Source of the DNA: Vibrio tetraodonis
Lineage (GTDB): Bacteria; Pseudomonadota; Gammaproteobacteria; Enterobacterales; Vibrionaceae
Reading direction: 5' to 3'
Assembly (NCBI RefSeq): GCF_003350295.1
Contig: NZ_QLYY01000023.1
Span: forward strand, 39,144 to 103,143
DNA: 64,000 nt
Positions 54,048 through 61,969 of this stretch are shown piece after piece; the first letter of the stretch is position 1; the number at the start of each line of letters is the position of its first letter. The position numbers were made by a program, and so were the translations under genes. Under the pieces are notes generated by a model. It had not been told where the DNA came from, did no database searches, and was given only the letters and a program-made list of their open reading frames with translations.

Positions 54048-54646
54048 TTAGAGCCTTTGTTGTGGTGTGTTGTCTAAAAAGTCCTTTAGCTCTTTTGGTG
54101 TGTTTAAATTGATAAAGCAGTCCGGTTCATCACTAAAGTCGACAAATTGAGTGTTACGTTCTTGATAGAAACGCTTCATTTTTCTCTCTCCGGCGCTCAA
54201 AAACTAGACTAACCTGCCCAGTACTTTTTATGATAAAGAGAGAAAACTGGTTGTGCCGACTGCCCATCGTGAGCAACGAGTATTTCAGATTCTTCCTTTA
54301 CTGCGGAGCAAAAACGCTCGACCAGATTTTCTGTTAACGCAGGGCAATCGCAAGGGGCAAAGCCAACCCAATCTTTTTTTGATTCACATAAGGCCGCATG
54401 AATTCCTCCCATTGGTCCAAGGAAACCTTGCAAATGATCTTTGATGACAGGAGCAAATTGCGAGTAAAACTCGACATTCTGATTGGCACTAATCCTTATG
54501 TCTGAGGTTTGAGCCGACAGACGTTCGAACACATGTGCTATCAGTGGACGACCGTTAAGCAGAATAAGCCCTTTATCTTTTTCGCCCATACGTTTGCCTT
54601 GTCCGCCAGCTAAAATAACCCAACTGGTGTCTTTTGGAAGAAGCAT
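54048..54646 (-). pseudogene. mobA: mobA (molybdenum cofactor guanylyltransferase), broken
   Basis: The N-terminal ~145 codons are intact: WVILAGGQGKRMGEKDKGLILLNGRPLIAHV (GTP loop), MGGIHAAL and WVGFAPCDCPAL. The frame stops at WAG-TAG (54207-54209 region). The normal C-terminus continues in another frame: LV-stop-FLSAGERKMKRFYQER, then TQFVDFSDEPDCFINLNTPKEL, ending at TAA 54048-54050. So there is one frameshift and one in-frame TAG, and the shortened 145-residue product would lack the C-terminal lobe. Full length would be about 199 codons, normal for MobA. GAGG-ACTACT precedes the ATG at 54646. Confidence 0.75.
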
Positions 54647-54834
54647 AGTAGTCCTCATACTGACCTGAACTTATCGAGATTTTTATCTGCAAAGTAAAGT
54701 GATAGAGAAATGAGTTTATCACTCGTGGCTCGACCACAGGTTGATTGTTGTCAAAATAAATACTGTTAAATATCAATTAATTATATCTATTCTGGCTCGT
54801 TTTGAAAATTTTTTTAAAAAAAGTGTGTTTTTAG

Positions 54835-54863
54835 TGCATCCAAAACTCACCCTAGTGCGTCTC
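54835..54863 (+). promoter_or_regulatory. possible ECF-sigma promoter of the secreted-protein operon
   Basis: TGCATCC (54835-54841), a 16-base spacer and CGTCTC (54858-54863) look like an extracytoplasmic-function promoter. The predicted start is ~25 bases before the gene at 54897, whose operon encodes an ECF sigma factor. Confidence 0.35.
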
Positions 54864-54896
54864 TTGTATGAAACCTTTTAAAGCTAAGGAGAATAC

Positions 54897-55694
54897 ATGA
54901 AGCTTAATATGAGCTTAGCCGCTTTGACATTGGCAGTGGTCAGCACCTTTTCTGTCGCGTCGCCTAAACTTGACCCATCGATTAAACATCAGCCTAAAGA
55001 TGGCGTTATAAATGTGTATGGTCCTGGTGGTCCTGACACAGCACTTCGAAGTGCAGCGAATGCCTACAGTGAAAAAACAGGCGTGCCGGTAAAAGTCATC
55101 GCAGGTCCAGAATCTAAATGGACTCGTGATGCACAGAAAAATGCAGATTTGATTTTTGGTTCTTCAGAGCAATCTATGAGCGCATTTGTTGAAACCTATC
55201 CATTTATAACCGATATGGATGTAAAACCTGTTTATCTTCGCAGAGCTGTTATAGCGGTACCTAAAGGTAATCCTAAAAATATCAAAGGAATTCTAGACTT
55301 ACTTGATAAACCTTCTCGTATTGTCGTGACGGAAGGCTTGGGAGTATACAACACATCAGGGACAGGTGTTTGGGAAGACATTGCAGGACGTAAAGGCTCT
55401 TTGGCTGATGTGCAAAACTTCCGCAGTAAGATTATTGCTTATGCCAAAGGCAGTGGAGCAAGTTTTAAGGCATTCCAAGAGCAGAAAGCCGACGCTTGGA
55501 TCACATGGATTCATTGGCCTTTAAATCATGCTGATAAGGTTGATTATGTCGAGATTGAACCAGAAAGGCGTATATATCGAGATTTGACGTTAGCTAAAAC
55601 ACGTGGCGCAGAGCCACAAACTCAGGATTTCATCGATTTTGTAAATAGCGAACAAGGTAAAGCTTTCTTTACTCGCGAAGGTTGGACTCAATAA
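54897..55694 (+). CDS. secreted substrate-binding-like protein (PBP type II, ModA/SBP family)
   Basis: A 265-residue protein with a signal peptide (LAALTLAVVSTFSVASP). The body is a type II periplasmic-binding fold: VINVYGPGGPDTALRSAANAYSEKTGVPVKVIAGP, ADLIFGSSEQSMSAF, AVIAVPKGNPKNIKGILDLLD and GSGASFKAFQEQKADAWITW. No permease or ATPase is near. It begins an operon with a secreted-repeat protein and an ECF sigma/anti-sigma pair, so it may be a stress-induced extracytoplasmic protein. AAGGAGAATAC precedes the ATG. Confidence 0.75.
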   Translation: MKLNMSLAALTLAVVSTFSVASPKLDPSIKHQPKDGVINVYGPGGPDTALRSAANAYSEKTGVPVKVIAGPESKWTRDAQKNADLIFGSSEQSMSAFVETYPFITDMDVKPVYLRRAVIAVPKGNPKNIKGILDLLDKPSRIVVTEGLGVYNTSGTGVWEDIAGRKGSLADVQNFRSKIIAYAKGSGASFKAFQEQKADAWITWIHWPLNHADKVDYVEIEPERRIYRDLTLAKTRGAEPQTQDFIDFVNSEQGKAFFTREGWTQ

Positions 55695-55710
55695 TTAAGG
55701 AAACCAAATA

Positions 55711-56427
55711 ATGAAAAAGTTAATGATACCTTCACTTCTAGTTGTACCTATGGCTTACGCAACGGCATCTTCTAATACGACCGAAACTTCAGTAGGTGAA
55801 GTGTATGTGGATGGTGCAGGTAAAACGCTTTATACCTTCTCTAAAGATCCTGCTGGGGAATCTGTATGTACAGATAAGTGTGAGACCTTATGGCCACCTC
55901 TACTTATTAACGATAAAGCGAGTAGTCAGTTTTCGAAAAGTTCAGAGTTTAGCCAAGTGATTAGGAAAGATGGCAGCAAGCAATGGGCATTAAATGGCAA
56001 GCCACTTTATCGATGGTTCAAAGATCAAAAAGAGGGTGATATTGATGGCGCTGGTGTTAAAGGTGTATGGCCAGTTGCACGCGCTGATGATGTTGCAGTA
56101 AAACTTTATAACGATGGCAACCGTCGATACTTAGTTGATGATAACAACTTGACGCTATATACCTTCGATAAAGACAAGAACAATCAGTCAGTGTGCTACG
56201 GTGACTGTGAAGTGAAGTGGCCGCCCGCTTATGTTGACTCAGATTTAACGCAAAAAGGTATCGACAACATTAAGCTAACTGGAGGATTTGGTGTTACCAA
56301 GCGCAAGGATGACACATACCAGTGGACTTTTGAGGGCAAACCGCTTTATCGTTGGTTTAAAGATTCCCAAGCTGGTGAAACAACTGGCGATGGTGTCAAA
56401 AATGTTTGGCATCTGATCACTCAATGA
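55711..56427 (+). CDS. secreted repeat protein (COG4315/Lipoprotein_15 family)
   Basis: A 238-residue exported protein (MKKLMIPSLLVVPMAYATA) with two similar halves. Each half has GKTLYTFSKDPAGESVCTDKCETLWPP / NLTLYTFDKDKNNQSVCYGDCEVKWPP and WALNGKPLYRWFKDQKEGDIDG / WTFEGKPLYRWFKDSQAGETTG. The Cys pair CxxxC and LYTF-D are the PF03640 'secreted repeat'. Function unknown; members occur in stress operons with ECF sigma factors. Confidence 0.85.
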   Translation: MKKLMIPSLLVVPMAYATASSNTTETSVGEVYVDGAGKTLYTFSKDPAGESVCTDKCETLWPPLLINDKASSQFSKSSEFSQVIRKDGSKQWALNGKPLYRWFKDQKEGDIDGAGVKGVWPVARADDVAVKLYNDGNRRYLVDDNNLTLYTFDKDKNNQSVCYGDCEVKWPPAYVDSDLTQKGIDNIKLTGGFGVTKRKDDTYQWTFEGKPLYRWFKDSQAGETTGDGVKNVWHLITQ

Positions 56428-56434
56428 GGAAAAA

Positions 56435-56956
56435 GTGAGCGACGATAAACATCAAATAGGTTCACTGCTCTCCAAAATAGCGCTTCGAGACCGAGAGGCT
56501 TTCGAAGCGCTTTATCAGTTAACCAGTACAAGATTATTTAGTCTTATATACAATGTGGTCAAAGATGAACATATCGCCGCTGACATTTTACAAGAAGGTT
56601 ATGTAAAGCTCTGGTATAGCAATAATGAGTACGTATTGGATTATCCTTGGGCTTGGCTCTGCCAGATTATGAGAAACATGGCCATAGATGAAGTCAGAAA
56701 ACGAGAGCGTCGCAAGGAAGAATTGACTGAAAATCTATTAGAAGATGCGATTCAGCTTAGCGAATCAAAGACCGACTCAGGCTTGAACTATTGCCTTCAG
56801 TCTCTTGCTGAAGAGAAACGAAATGCAATTGTATTGGCGTATCAACATGGAATGAGCCATCAAGAGATCGTCGAGTATGTGAAGACACCTCTAGGTACAG
56901 TTAAATCTTGGATTCGTCGTGGGTTACAGGAATTGAAACTATGTTTGACAAGATAA
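56435..56956 (+). CDS. ECF-type RNA polymerase sigma factor
   Basis: A 173-residue sigma-70 family protein. Region 2 has ALYQLTSTRLFSLIYNVVKDEHIAADILQEGYVKLWY and WAWLCQIMRNMAIDEVRKRERR. Region 4 helix-turn-helix is RNAIVLAYQHGMSHQEIVEYVKTPLGTVKSWIRRGLQELK. Start is GTG (56435) with GAGGAAAAA before it, directly after the upstream stop. The next gene, its anti-sigma, overlaps its 3' end by 16 bases. It probably autoregulates the operon. Confidence 0.9.
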   Translation: MSDDKHQIGSLLSKIALRDREAFEALYQLTSTRLFSLIYNVVKDEHIAADILQEGYVKLWYSNNEYVLDYPWAWLCQIMRNMAIDEVRKRERRKEELTENLLEDAIQLSESKTDSGLNYCLQSLAEEKRNAIVLAYQHGMSHQEIVEYVKTPLGTVKSWIRRGLQELKLCLTR

Positions 56957-57693
56957 ACAGTAAACGATACCAAAATCCCCAACTGAGAGAAAAACTGGCG
57001 GGTGAATACGTACTTGGTACACAAACATCCAGAGTGCGCCGCAGAATGGAAGCCTTAATCAAGGCGGATCCGACTTGGTGGGTTCATATAGAGCAATGGC
57101 AGCAACATCTGTCAGGCCTCAATCCTAGTTCTGACCTTAACGCTTCTACTAACACCCTCAAAAAACCTTCCAAACGGGTATGGACCAATATTGCCAACAG
57201 CACTTTTAGATTAGGCAAACGTGAAAAAAGTATCCGCTGGTGGTGGCTGCCAACAGGTATGGCTTTCTCTTTATTCGTGGGTATATTTTTACAACCAACG
57301 CTTACACAGCCTCCCTCGAACATAAATATCGCCGAGGTGCGTCCGGCAAGTTATTTGGCAATGATGTCATCAGATACACAAACCAATCATTTTGCATTGG
57401 TTGCTTATCAGGGAGATAAACCCGGACAGTCCAGCTTGCGTATGCAAAGAAACCTATCGATGGACAAGATCTCTCAAAGCAAAGCCATGGTTTGGATGCG
57501 CGATAATTCAACAGGTGAATTGAAGCTAATAGATAGCTTGCAAAACATTAATGATATTCGTTATATGTCACCGAATGAGTGGAAAATGTTAAAGAGCAGT
57601 TCAGAGTTACTCGTGACCGCAAATAGAGATCCGAATAGCGAGGTTCTTTATCGTGGTCGATGTGTTGAGTTAAGCGATTGGCGAGCAATTTGA
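56941..57693 (+). CDS. anti-sigma factor, RskA-like membrane protein
   Basis: About 250 residues. The N-terminal helical anti-sigma domain has LREKLAGEYVLGTQTSRVRRRMEALIKADPTWW. One membrane segment follows (WWWLPTGMAFSLFVGIFL). The periplasmic domain is of the RskA type (HFALVAYQGDKPGQSSLRMQ). The ATG at 56941 lies inside the sigma gene and overlaps it out of frame; the longer frame from 56908 is less likely. It should hold the sigma factor at the membrane until proteolysed. Confidence 0.85.
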   Translation: MFDKINSKRYQNPQLREKLAGEYVLGTQTSRVRRRMEALIKADPTWWVHIEQWQQHLSGLNPSSDLNASTNTLKKPSKRVWTNIANSTFRLGKREKSIRWWWLPTGMAFSLFVGIFLQPTLTQPPSNINIAEVRPASYLAMMSSDTQTNHFALVAYQGDKPGQSSLRMQRNLSMDKISQSKAMVWMRDNSTGELKLIDSLQNINDIRYMSPNEWKMLKSSSELLVTANRDPNSEVLYRGRCVELSDWRAI

Positions 57694-57710
57694 TACTGAT
57701 AGCATGATTA

Positions 57711-57741
57711 AAACCTGACCCAGCCTTTTGGTGTCAGGTTT
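57711..57741 (+). terminator. hairpin after the anti-sigma gene
   Basis: AAACCTGAC pairs with GTCAGGTTT (9 bp). No strong T-run, so it may only attenuate. It lies ahead of the ybiT leader. Confidence 0.5.
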
Positions 57742-57878
57742 GAGTAGTAATTAGGCTGCAGAAGAACAAGTTGGAACAATTGATGTAGTTCATAGTTTCA
57801 ATTTGGTACAATCCCCCGCAAATCATATACGAACATATTTTCTCTACTAAACTGAGTTGGAGAAAGGGGGATAGTCTT

Positions 57879-59471
57879 ATCATAAGTACCAACAATATTA
57901 CGCAGCAATTTGGTGCAAAACCGTTATTTGAAAACATATCCGTCAAATTTGGTGATGGAAACCGCTACGGTTTAATAGGCGCCAATGGATGTGGTAAGTC
58001 TACCTTCATGAAGATTTTAAGCGGTGAGCTCGACCCAACGGGTGGTAATGTCAGTTATGACCCAAATGAGCGCGTCGCTAAGCTGAATCAGGATCAGTTT
58101 GCTTACGAAGAGTTCACTGTTATCGATACCGTTATCATGGGCTTTAAAGAACTATGGGAAGTTAAAAAAGAACGTGACCGCATCTATTCCTTGCCTGAAA
58201 TGACAGAAGAGGACGGCATCAAAGTGGCCGAACTTGAAGTCGAATTTGCCGAAATGGATGGCTATATGGCCGATGCCAAAGCCGGTGAGTTACTGCTGGC
58301 GGTAGGCATTCCTGAAGAGCAGCACTATGGATTGATGAGTGAAGTCGCACCGGGGTGGAAGCTTCGTGTTCTGTTAGCGCAAGTGCTATTTGCTGACCCA
58401 CATATTATGCTGCTCGATGAGCCGACCAACAACCTTGATATGGATACCATTCGCTGGTTAGAAGACACGCTCAACCAGAGAAACTGTACCATGATCATTA
58501 TTTCTCACGATCGCCATTTCCTAAATTCAGTATGTACACACATGGCTGACTTAGATTACGGTGAATTACGTCTGTTTGCTGGTAATTATGACGAGTACAT
58601 GGTCGCAGCTACTCAGGCTCGTGAACGTTTACTGGCTGATAATGCTAAGAAGAAAGCTCAAATTGCCGAGTTAAATACATTCGTCGCGCGCTTTTCTGCC
58701 AATGCTTCTAAGGCTAAGCAGGCCACTTCTCGAGCTAAGCAGATTGACAAAATCCAGCTAGAAGAAGTGAAGCCATCGAGTCGCCAGAATCCGTTTATTC
58801 GTTTTGAGCAGTCTAAAGAATTATTCCGTAATGCTTTAATTGTTGAAAACTTATCTCAAGGTTACGAAGAGGATTTGTTCTCAGACTTCAACGCTATTTT
58901 TGAAGTGGGAGAGCGGGTTGCCATTATCGGTGAAAACGGTGTCGGTAAAACAACATTACTGAACACGCTTGCAGGCGTATTGGCACCGCGTACTGGTGAG
59001 TTCAAATGGTCTGAAAACTCTAACATAGGCTATTACGCTCAAGATCATGCTGAAGAGTTTGCTGAAGACATGAACTTAATGGACTGGATGGGCCAGTGGC
59101 GTCAGGCTGGTGATGACGAACAAGTCATTCGCGGTTTCTTAGGACGCATGTTGTTTGGCCAAGACGACATTAAAAAGTCTGTTAAAGTACTTTCGGGTGG
59201 TGAGCAAGGGCGAATGCTTCTCGGCAAGCTTATGATGCACAAACCGAACATGTTACTGATGGACGAGCCTACCAACCATATGGATATGGAGTCCATTGAA
59301 TCTCTAAATACGGCGCTTGAGCAATACAAAGGCACGCTTTTCTTCGTATCTCACGACCGAGTGTTTGTGGACTCGCTGGCGACTCGTGTTCTGGAAATTA
59401 AAGAGGGTAAAATTAACGACTTCCGTGGCACTTACTCGGAATTCCTAAAATCGAAAGGAATTGATGGTTAA
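57879..59471 (+). CDS. ybiT: YbiT-type ABC-F ATPase with apparent AUC start codon
   Basis: A soluble ABC-F protein with two ATPase halves: GANGCGKST (first Walker A, at about 57975-58000), LLDEPTNNLDMDTI, then GENGVGKTTLL, LSGGEQGRMLLGKL and LMDEPTNHMDMESI. The interdomain linker is present. It acts on the ribosome. In-frame sequence upstream of the ATG at 58008 still encodes the expected N-terminus (ISTNNITQQFGAKPLFENISV), but back to the nearest in-frame stop there is no ATG, GTG or TTG. An ATC at 57879, 8 bases after AAAGGGGG, aligns with Met1 of E. coli YbiT and gives exactly 530 residues, the E. coli length. Confidence 0.85.
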   Translation: MISTNNITQQFGAKPLFENISVKFGDGNRYGLIGANGCGKSTFMKILSGELDPTGGNVSYDPNERVAKLNQDQFAYEEFTVIDTVIMGFKELWEVKKERDRIYSLPEMTEEDGIKVAELEVEFAEMDGYMADAKAGELLLAVGIPEEQHYGLMSEVAPGWKLRVLLAQVLFADPHIMLLDEPTNNLDMDTIRWLEDTLNQRNCTMIIISHDRHFLNSVCTHMADLDYGELRLFAGNYDEYMVAATQARERLLADNAKKKAQIAELNTFVARFSANASKAKQATSRAKQIDKIQLEEVKPSSRQNPFIRFEQSKELFRNALIVENLSQGYEEDLFSDFNAIFEVGERVAIIGENGVGKTTLLNTLAGVLAPRTGEFKWSENSNIGYYAQDHAEEFAEDMNLMDWMGQWRQAGDDEQVIRGFLGRMLFGQDDIKKSVKVLSGGEQGRMLLGKLMMHKPNMLLMDEPTNHMDMESIESLNTALEQYKGTLFFVSHDRVFVDSLATRVLEIKEGKINDFRGTYSEFLKSKGIDG

Positions 59472-59492
59472 CCTTTCCTGTATTAATTAAAG

Positions 59493-59515
59493 CCTCGCAT
59501 ATGCGAGGTTTTTTT
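59493..59515 (+). terminator. rho-independent terminator of ybiT
   Basis: CCTCGCAT (59493-59500) pairs with ATGCGAGG (59501-59508), followed by seven T. It marks the end of core-like DNA before the accessory region. Confidence 0.88.
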
Positions 59516-59679
59516 GTATTTGGGTGGTTTATGGAGGCGTAGGGGAAGAACAAACTCTTATATTCAAAAAAAGAAATACACATACAGGTGTTTTTCCTTT
59601 TATAAAACATCTATGCCATTTTCCTACTTAGAGCAGTTGCTCTTCACTAAACAAGCTAGGAACTAGAGGGAGTACCGAA

Positions 59680-59944
59680 ATGTAAAGCAAAGTGTAAATC
59701 TTGTAAGAAGCCCATTTACCCCAGAAAAGAGCCATTGTCTGGTGATGAGCGCCTCTATCGTGAGGGCGATTTTTTGTTGGAAGAACTTAAAGCGCTAGCA
59801 GATGTATGGTGGCATGATAGGTATGAAGCTAATAAGGGCGTATTAAATGCACGTGAAAAGTTAGCAAAAGAATGGAATCTTGATGAAGCCAATGTGTCAA
59901 TTGCAGTAGCTAGATGGAGAAAGTCTCATACTAACTCCATCTAG
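59680..59944 (+). pseudogene. small Cys-rich protein gene, possibly frameshifted at its start codon
   Basis: A frame from 59735 (TTG) to 59944 gives 69 residues (GDERLYREGDFLLEELKALADVWWH). The same frame is open upstream and encodes CKAKCKSCKKPIYPRKEP, a likely zinc-binding start. The natural ATG (59680), preceded by AGAGGGAG 7 bases away, is one base out of frame and reads ATG-TAA. Removing the T at 59683 restores MKAKCKSCKK. So it is either mutated or starts elsewhere. I do not recognise the family. Confidence 0.45.
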
Positions 59945-59989
59945 CTACTGAAAAGCAAGTTTGGGATCTAGTTGATTCGGCAGTTCTAC

Positions 59990-60589
59990 TCACCCTAGCT
60001 CCTTAATTTGGCTATGTGCATCTTGAAGGTCTTTTAATAAATGTATAACCCCTTTTATAACAGAGTCCTTCTGCGTTTTATAACCCTTTTCTTCACTTTT
60101 AATTGGATGTGCAAAATCGATAAACTTTACTTCTGGCTTCTCATATTTAACCTCAAATCCATAATCTCCAATCGGATTTTCAGGTATAGCAAATAATATA
60201 CTACCACCCACAAAAGTGACTTTTTGTTCATCAAGAAAATGCATCTTTTTAATTAGGTCAGTGTGTAAATCCTTGAATAATTCTTCCCGATATTTCTCAG
60301 GGGTATTCAAAAACATATTTTTAAAAGATTCAGTTGTTACCGTTCTATTTAAATCAACTTTTGATGTTGCTTTGAAACCCTCAAGTCTATAATATGATGT
60401 TTTAGATGAAGTTCTAGAATCAATAAAGTGATGATGCTTAAACTCTTTAAAGCTAGCTCTAAAAGATGATTGTCTATGATTCCTTTGTAATTCATTGCTC
60501 AAAGCAGTCTTCTTTCCAAGCTTGAAGTCATAATATGCGACGTTTCCTGCTGTTTTTATTTCTGAGCCAATAACTGGCATTTTCACCAC
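59990..60589 (-). CDS. C-terminal part of a split inositol-polyphosphate-kinase-like protein
   Basis: A 199-residue frame starting at GTG. It holds the catalytic core of an IPK (PF03770-like) fold: VAYYDFKLGKKT corresponds to PxxxDxKxG (Pro replaced by Val), VGGSILFAI to the SSLL motif, and VKFIDFAHPI to the DFAH metal-binding motif, with a C-terminal SVIKGVIHLLKDLQD helix. On its own it lacks the N-lobe start and may not be made unless translation restarts (AAGGA lies 10 bases upstream). It is the continuation of the frame at 60607-61176, cut off by a 32-bp duplication. Confidence 0.7.
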   Translation of the reverse strand: MVKMPVIGSEIKTAGNVAYYDFKLGKKTALSNELQRNHRQSSFRASFKEFKHHHFIDSRTSSKTSYYRLEGFKATSKVDLNRTVTTESFKNMFLNTPEKYREELFKDLHTDLIKKMHFLDEQKVTFVGGSILFAIPENPIGDYGFEVKYEKPEVKFIDFAHPIKSEEKGYKTQKDSVIKGVIHLLKDLQDAHSQIKELG

Positions 60590-60594
60590 AACTT

Positions 60595-60658
60595 CATTAT
60601 CCTTTCTTACTCTAAGTGGAAGTTCTCATTATCCTTTCTTACTCTAAGTGGAAGTTCT
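60595..60658. repeat. exact 32-bp tandem duplication that frameshifts the kinase-like gene
   Basis: The unit at 60595-60626 is repeated without change at 60627-60658. 32 is not a multiple of 3, so the second copy shifts the frame into TAG-AG-TAA after KDNENFHLE. Reading with one copy joins KELPLRVRKDNE directly to VVVKMPVIG and restores a single 384-codon frame. Perfect identity implies a recent event. Confidence 0.92.
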
Positions 60659-61176
60659 TTTGACTTCTCTAGTGAAACGGTTTCTACTGCTGGTGTTGAA
60701 TCTCTGTCAGTTTTGAGTGATTTGATTCCTTCTTGCTCTGCTGGTGATATTATCTTATATATCTCCTTACCATCTATATAAAAATCTTTCGGATGACCAG
60801 CTGCGACATCTAAATTTTTTAAAACTCTTTCATCTTTTAATTTTCCTTTGAAAACATTAATATTTTTGTCTTCTATATAAATGGATAACTCGATTTCATC
60901 GTTTATATATTCTGCAGAAAATTTATCCTTATATCCTTCGGAACACATGTATTTTAATTGTTCAAAATTTAGAAGCTTATTATTCTTATTAACTTCGTAA
61001 TCATGGAATATTGAATATAGTGCATCTTTCGCTTTTTCTTCGCTAGAAAACCAATCTTTTATTCCACGCCAAACATCCTCATGATTTGCTTTTTCTTTAG
61101 AATGTTCTTCTATTCCATTCTCGAGTCTGGACTCACTTATAACCTGATAAGATGTGCCAATCACGTTCGACGGCAT
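60607..61176 (-). CDS. N-terminal part of a putative type III effector with IPK-like domain
   Basis: A 189-residue frame, AT-rich and no Sec signal. A polar N-terminus of ~30 residues is followed by NHEDVWRGIKDWFSSEE (about 31-47). Its W-x-x-I-x-x-W-F spacing equals the WEK(I/M)xxFF motif of Salmonella SPI-2 translocated effectors; SspH2 and SlrP have WEKMKEFF and WNKISAFFSSE there. From about 125, AAGHPKDFYIDGKEIYKIISPAEQEGIKSL matches the GGH and Lys-bearing start of inositol polyphosphate kinases. The frame ends early because of the 32-bp duplication. Confidence 0.7.
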   Translation of the reverse strand: MPSNVIGTSYQVISESRLENGIEEHSKEKANHEDVWRGIKDWFSSEEKAKDALYSIFHDYEVNKNNKLLNFEQLKYMCSEGYKDKFSAEYINDEIELSIYIEDKNINVFKGKLKDERVLKNLDVAAGHPKDFYIDGKEIYKIISPAEQEGIKSLKTDRDSTPAVETVSLEKSKELPLRVRKDNENFHLE

Positions 61177-61370
61177 AGCTACCTCACTTTAGTATTAATG
61201 TTGATGTTATAGTCTTTTCCTATTCGAATGCCCATGCAGTCTCGTAGATTTAGGATATTAATTGTTTTTGATATTTATATCAACTAATTCTATAGATGCA
61301 GAAAGCCTCGGATTTACCCGCAGATGAATGCCTTTGGAGACGGTATGATGGATAAATACAATATTACACC

Positions 61371-61596
61371 TTGTCTCATAGTGTCTATTACGCGAAATAT
61401 CATGCAGTTCCAGTAACCAAGTACTGTTGGAAAATCATGAATCCTAGCATGTGTCTCTACATATGGAAGGTTATTTCAAAGTTACTTTGTCAGTAGCGTA
61501 GGCGTGAATGAACAAGTAATAGCGAATTACGTTAGACATCAGGGCAGAAAAGGATTCTGGTCAACTCCGCATGGAGTTGTAACAGTAAATACATAG
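61371..61596 (+). pseudogene. IS200/IS605-type tnpA remnant
   Basis: Broken frames encode SHSVYYAKYHAVPVTKYCWK (N-terminal part of TnpA) and, in another frame, SYFVSSVGVNEQVIANYVRHQGRKG (C-terminal part), with the central HUH region deleted. Ends at TAG 61594-61596. No intact ends seen. Confidence 0.7.
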
Positions 61597-61632
61597 CTAA
61601 TAGATGCCAGTACTAAGAAAATAAATCATGCG

Positions 61633-61821
61633 CTATTCAAATAGCCTTAGCTCATTACCAACCCGTAAAGAATCGAAAGGTGCAGAGTAGGTTGACTGAA
61701 TCTTGTGAATTTCTCTAATATCCAGCAACTTAATGAACTCGTTTTTCGGCAGAGCAATTAGTAAGTCGTTGTTAATAGGTAAGTTGATGCCAAAGTTCCC
61801 CAAGATAACGTGCCACGTCAA
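61633..61821 (-). CDS. small ORF of unknown function
   Basis: A 62-codon TTG-start frame (TWHVILGNFGINLPINNDLLIALPKNEFIKLLDI). The frame is open upstream as KNEPACYNFL, so it could be the end of a longer decayed gene. I do not recognise it and see no ribosome site. Confidence 0.3.
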   Translation of the reverse strand: MTWHVILGNFGINLPINNDLLIALPKNEFIKLLDIREIHKIQSTYSAPFDSLRVGNELRLFE

Positions 61822-61831
61822 AAAGTTATAG

Positions 61832-61936
61832 CAGGCTGGCTCGTTTTTATGTGACGGAGAAATAAGAAATTTGATATATATTCTTTAATTTTTATTTAGT
61901 GGGTTATGATAGGCTGGCGATAAAACGAGCCAGCTT
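61832..61936. repeat. inverted repeat (AAAACGAGCCAGC) flanking 74 bases
   Basis: GCTGGCTCGTTTTT (61835-61848) and AAAACGAGCCAGC (61923-61935) are inverted copies. The right copy also pairs locally with GGCTGGC (61911-61918). They bracket the gap before the gene at 61970. They could be element ends or regulatory hairpins. Confidence 0.5.
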
Positions 61937-61969
61937 ATTATTAATAATGCTAAGCTAATCGAGAGAAAA

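Noticed and set aside
58008..58020. ATG as the start of the ABC-F gene
   Set aside because: It would remove the first Walker A and 43 conserved residues; upstream sequence remains coding in the same frame.
61530..61540. GTTAGAC resembling an attC right core
   Set aside because: It lies inside the tnpA remnant (NYVRHQ codons), so it is explained by that gene.
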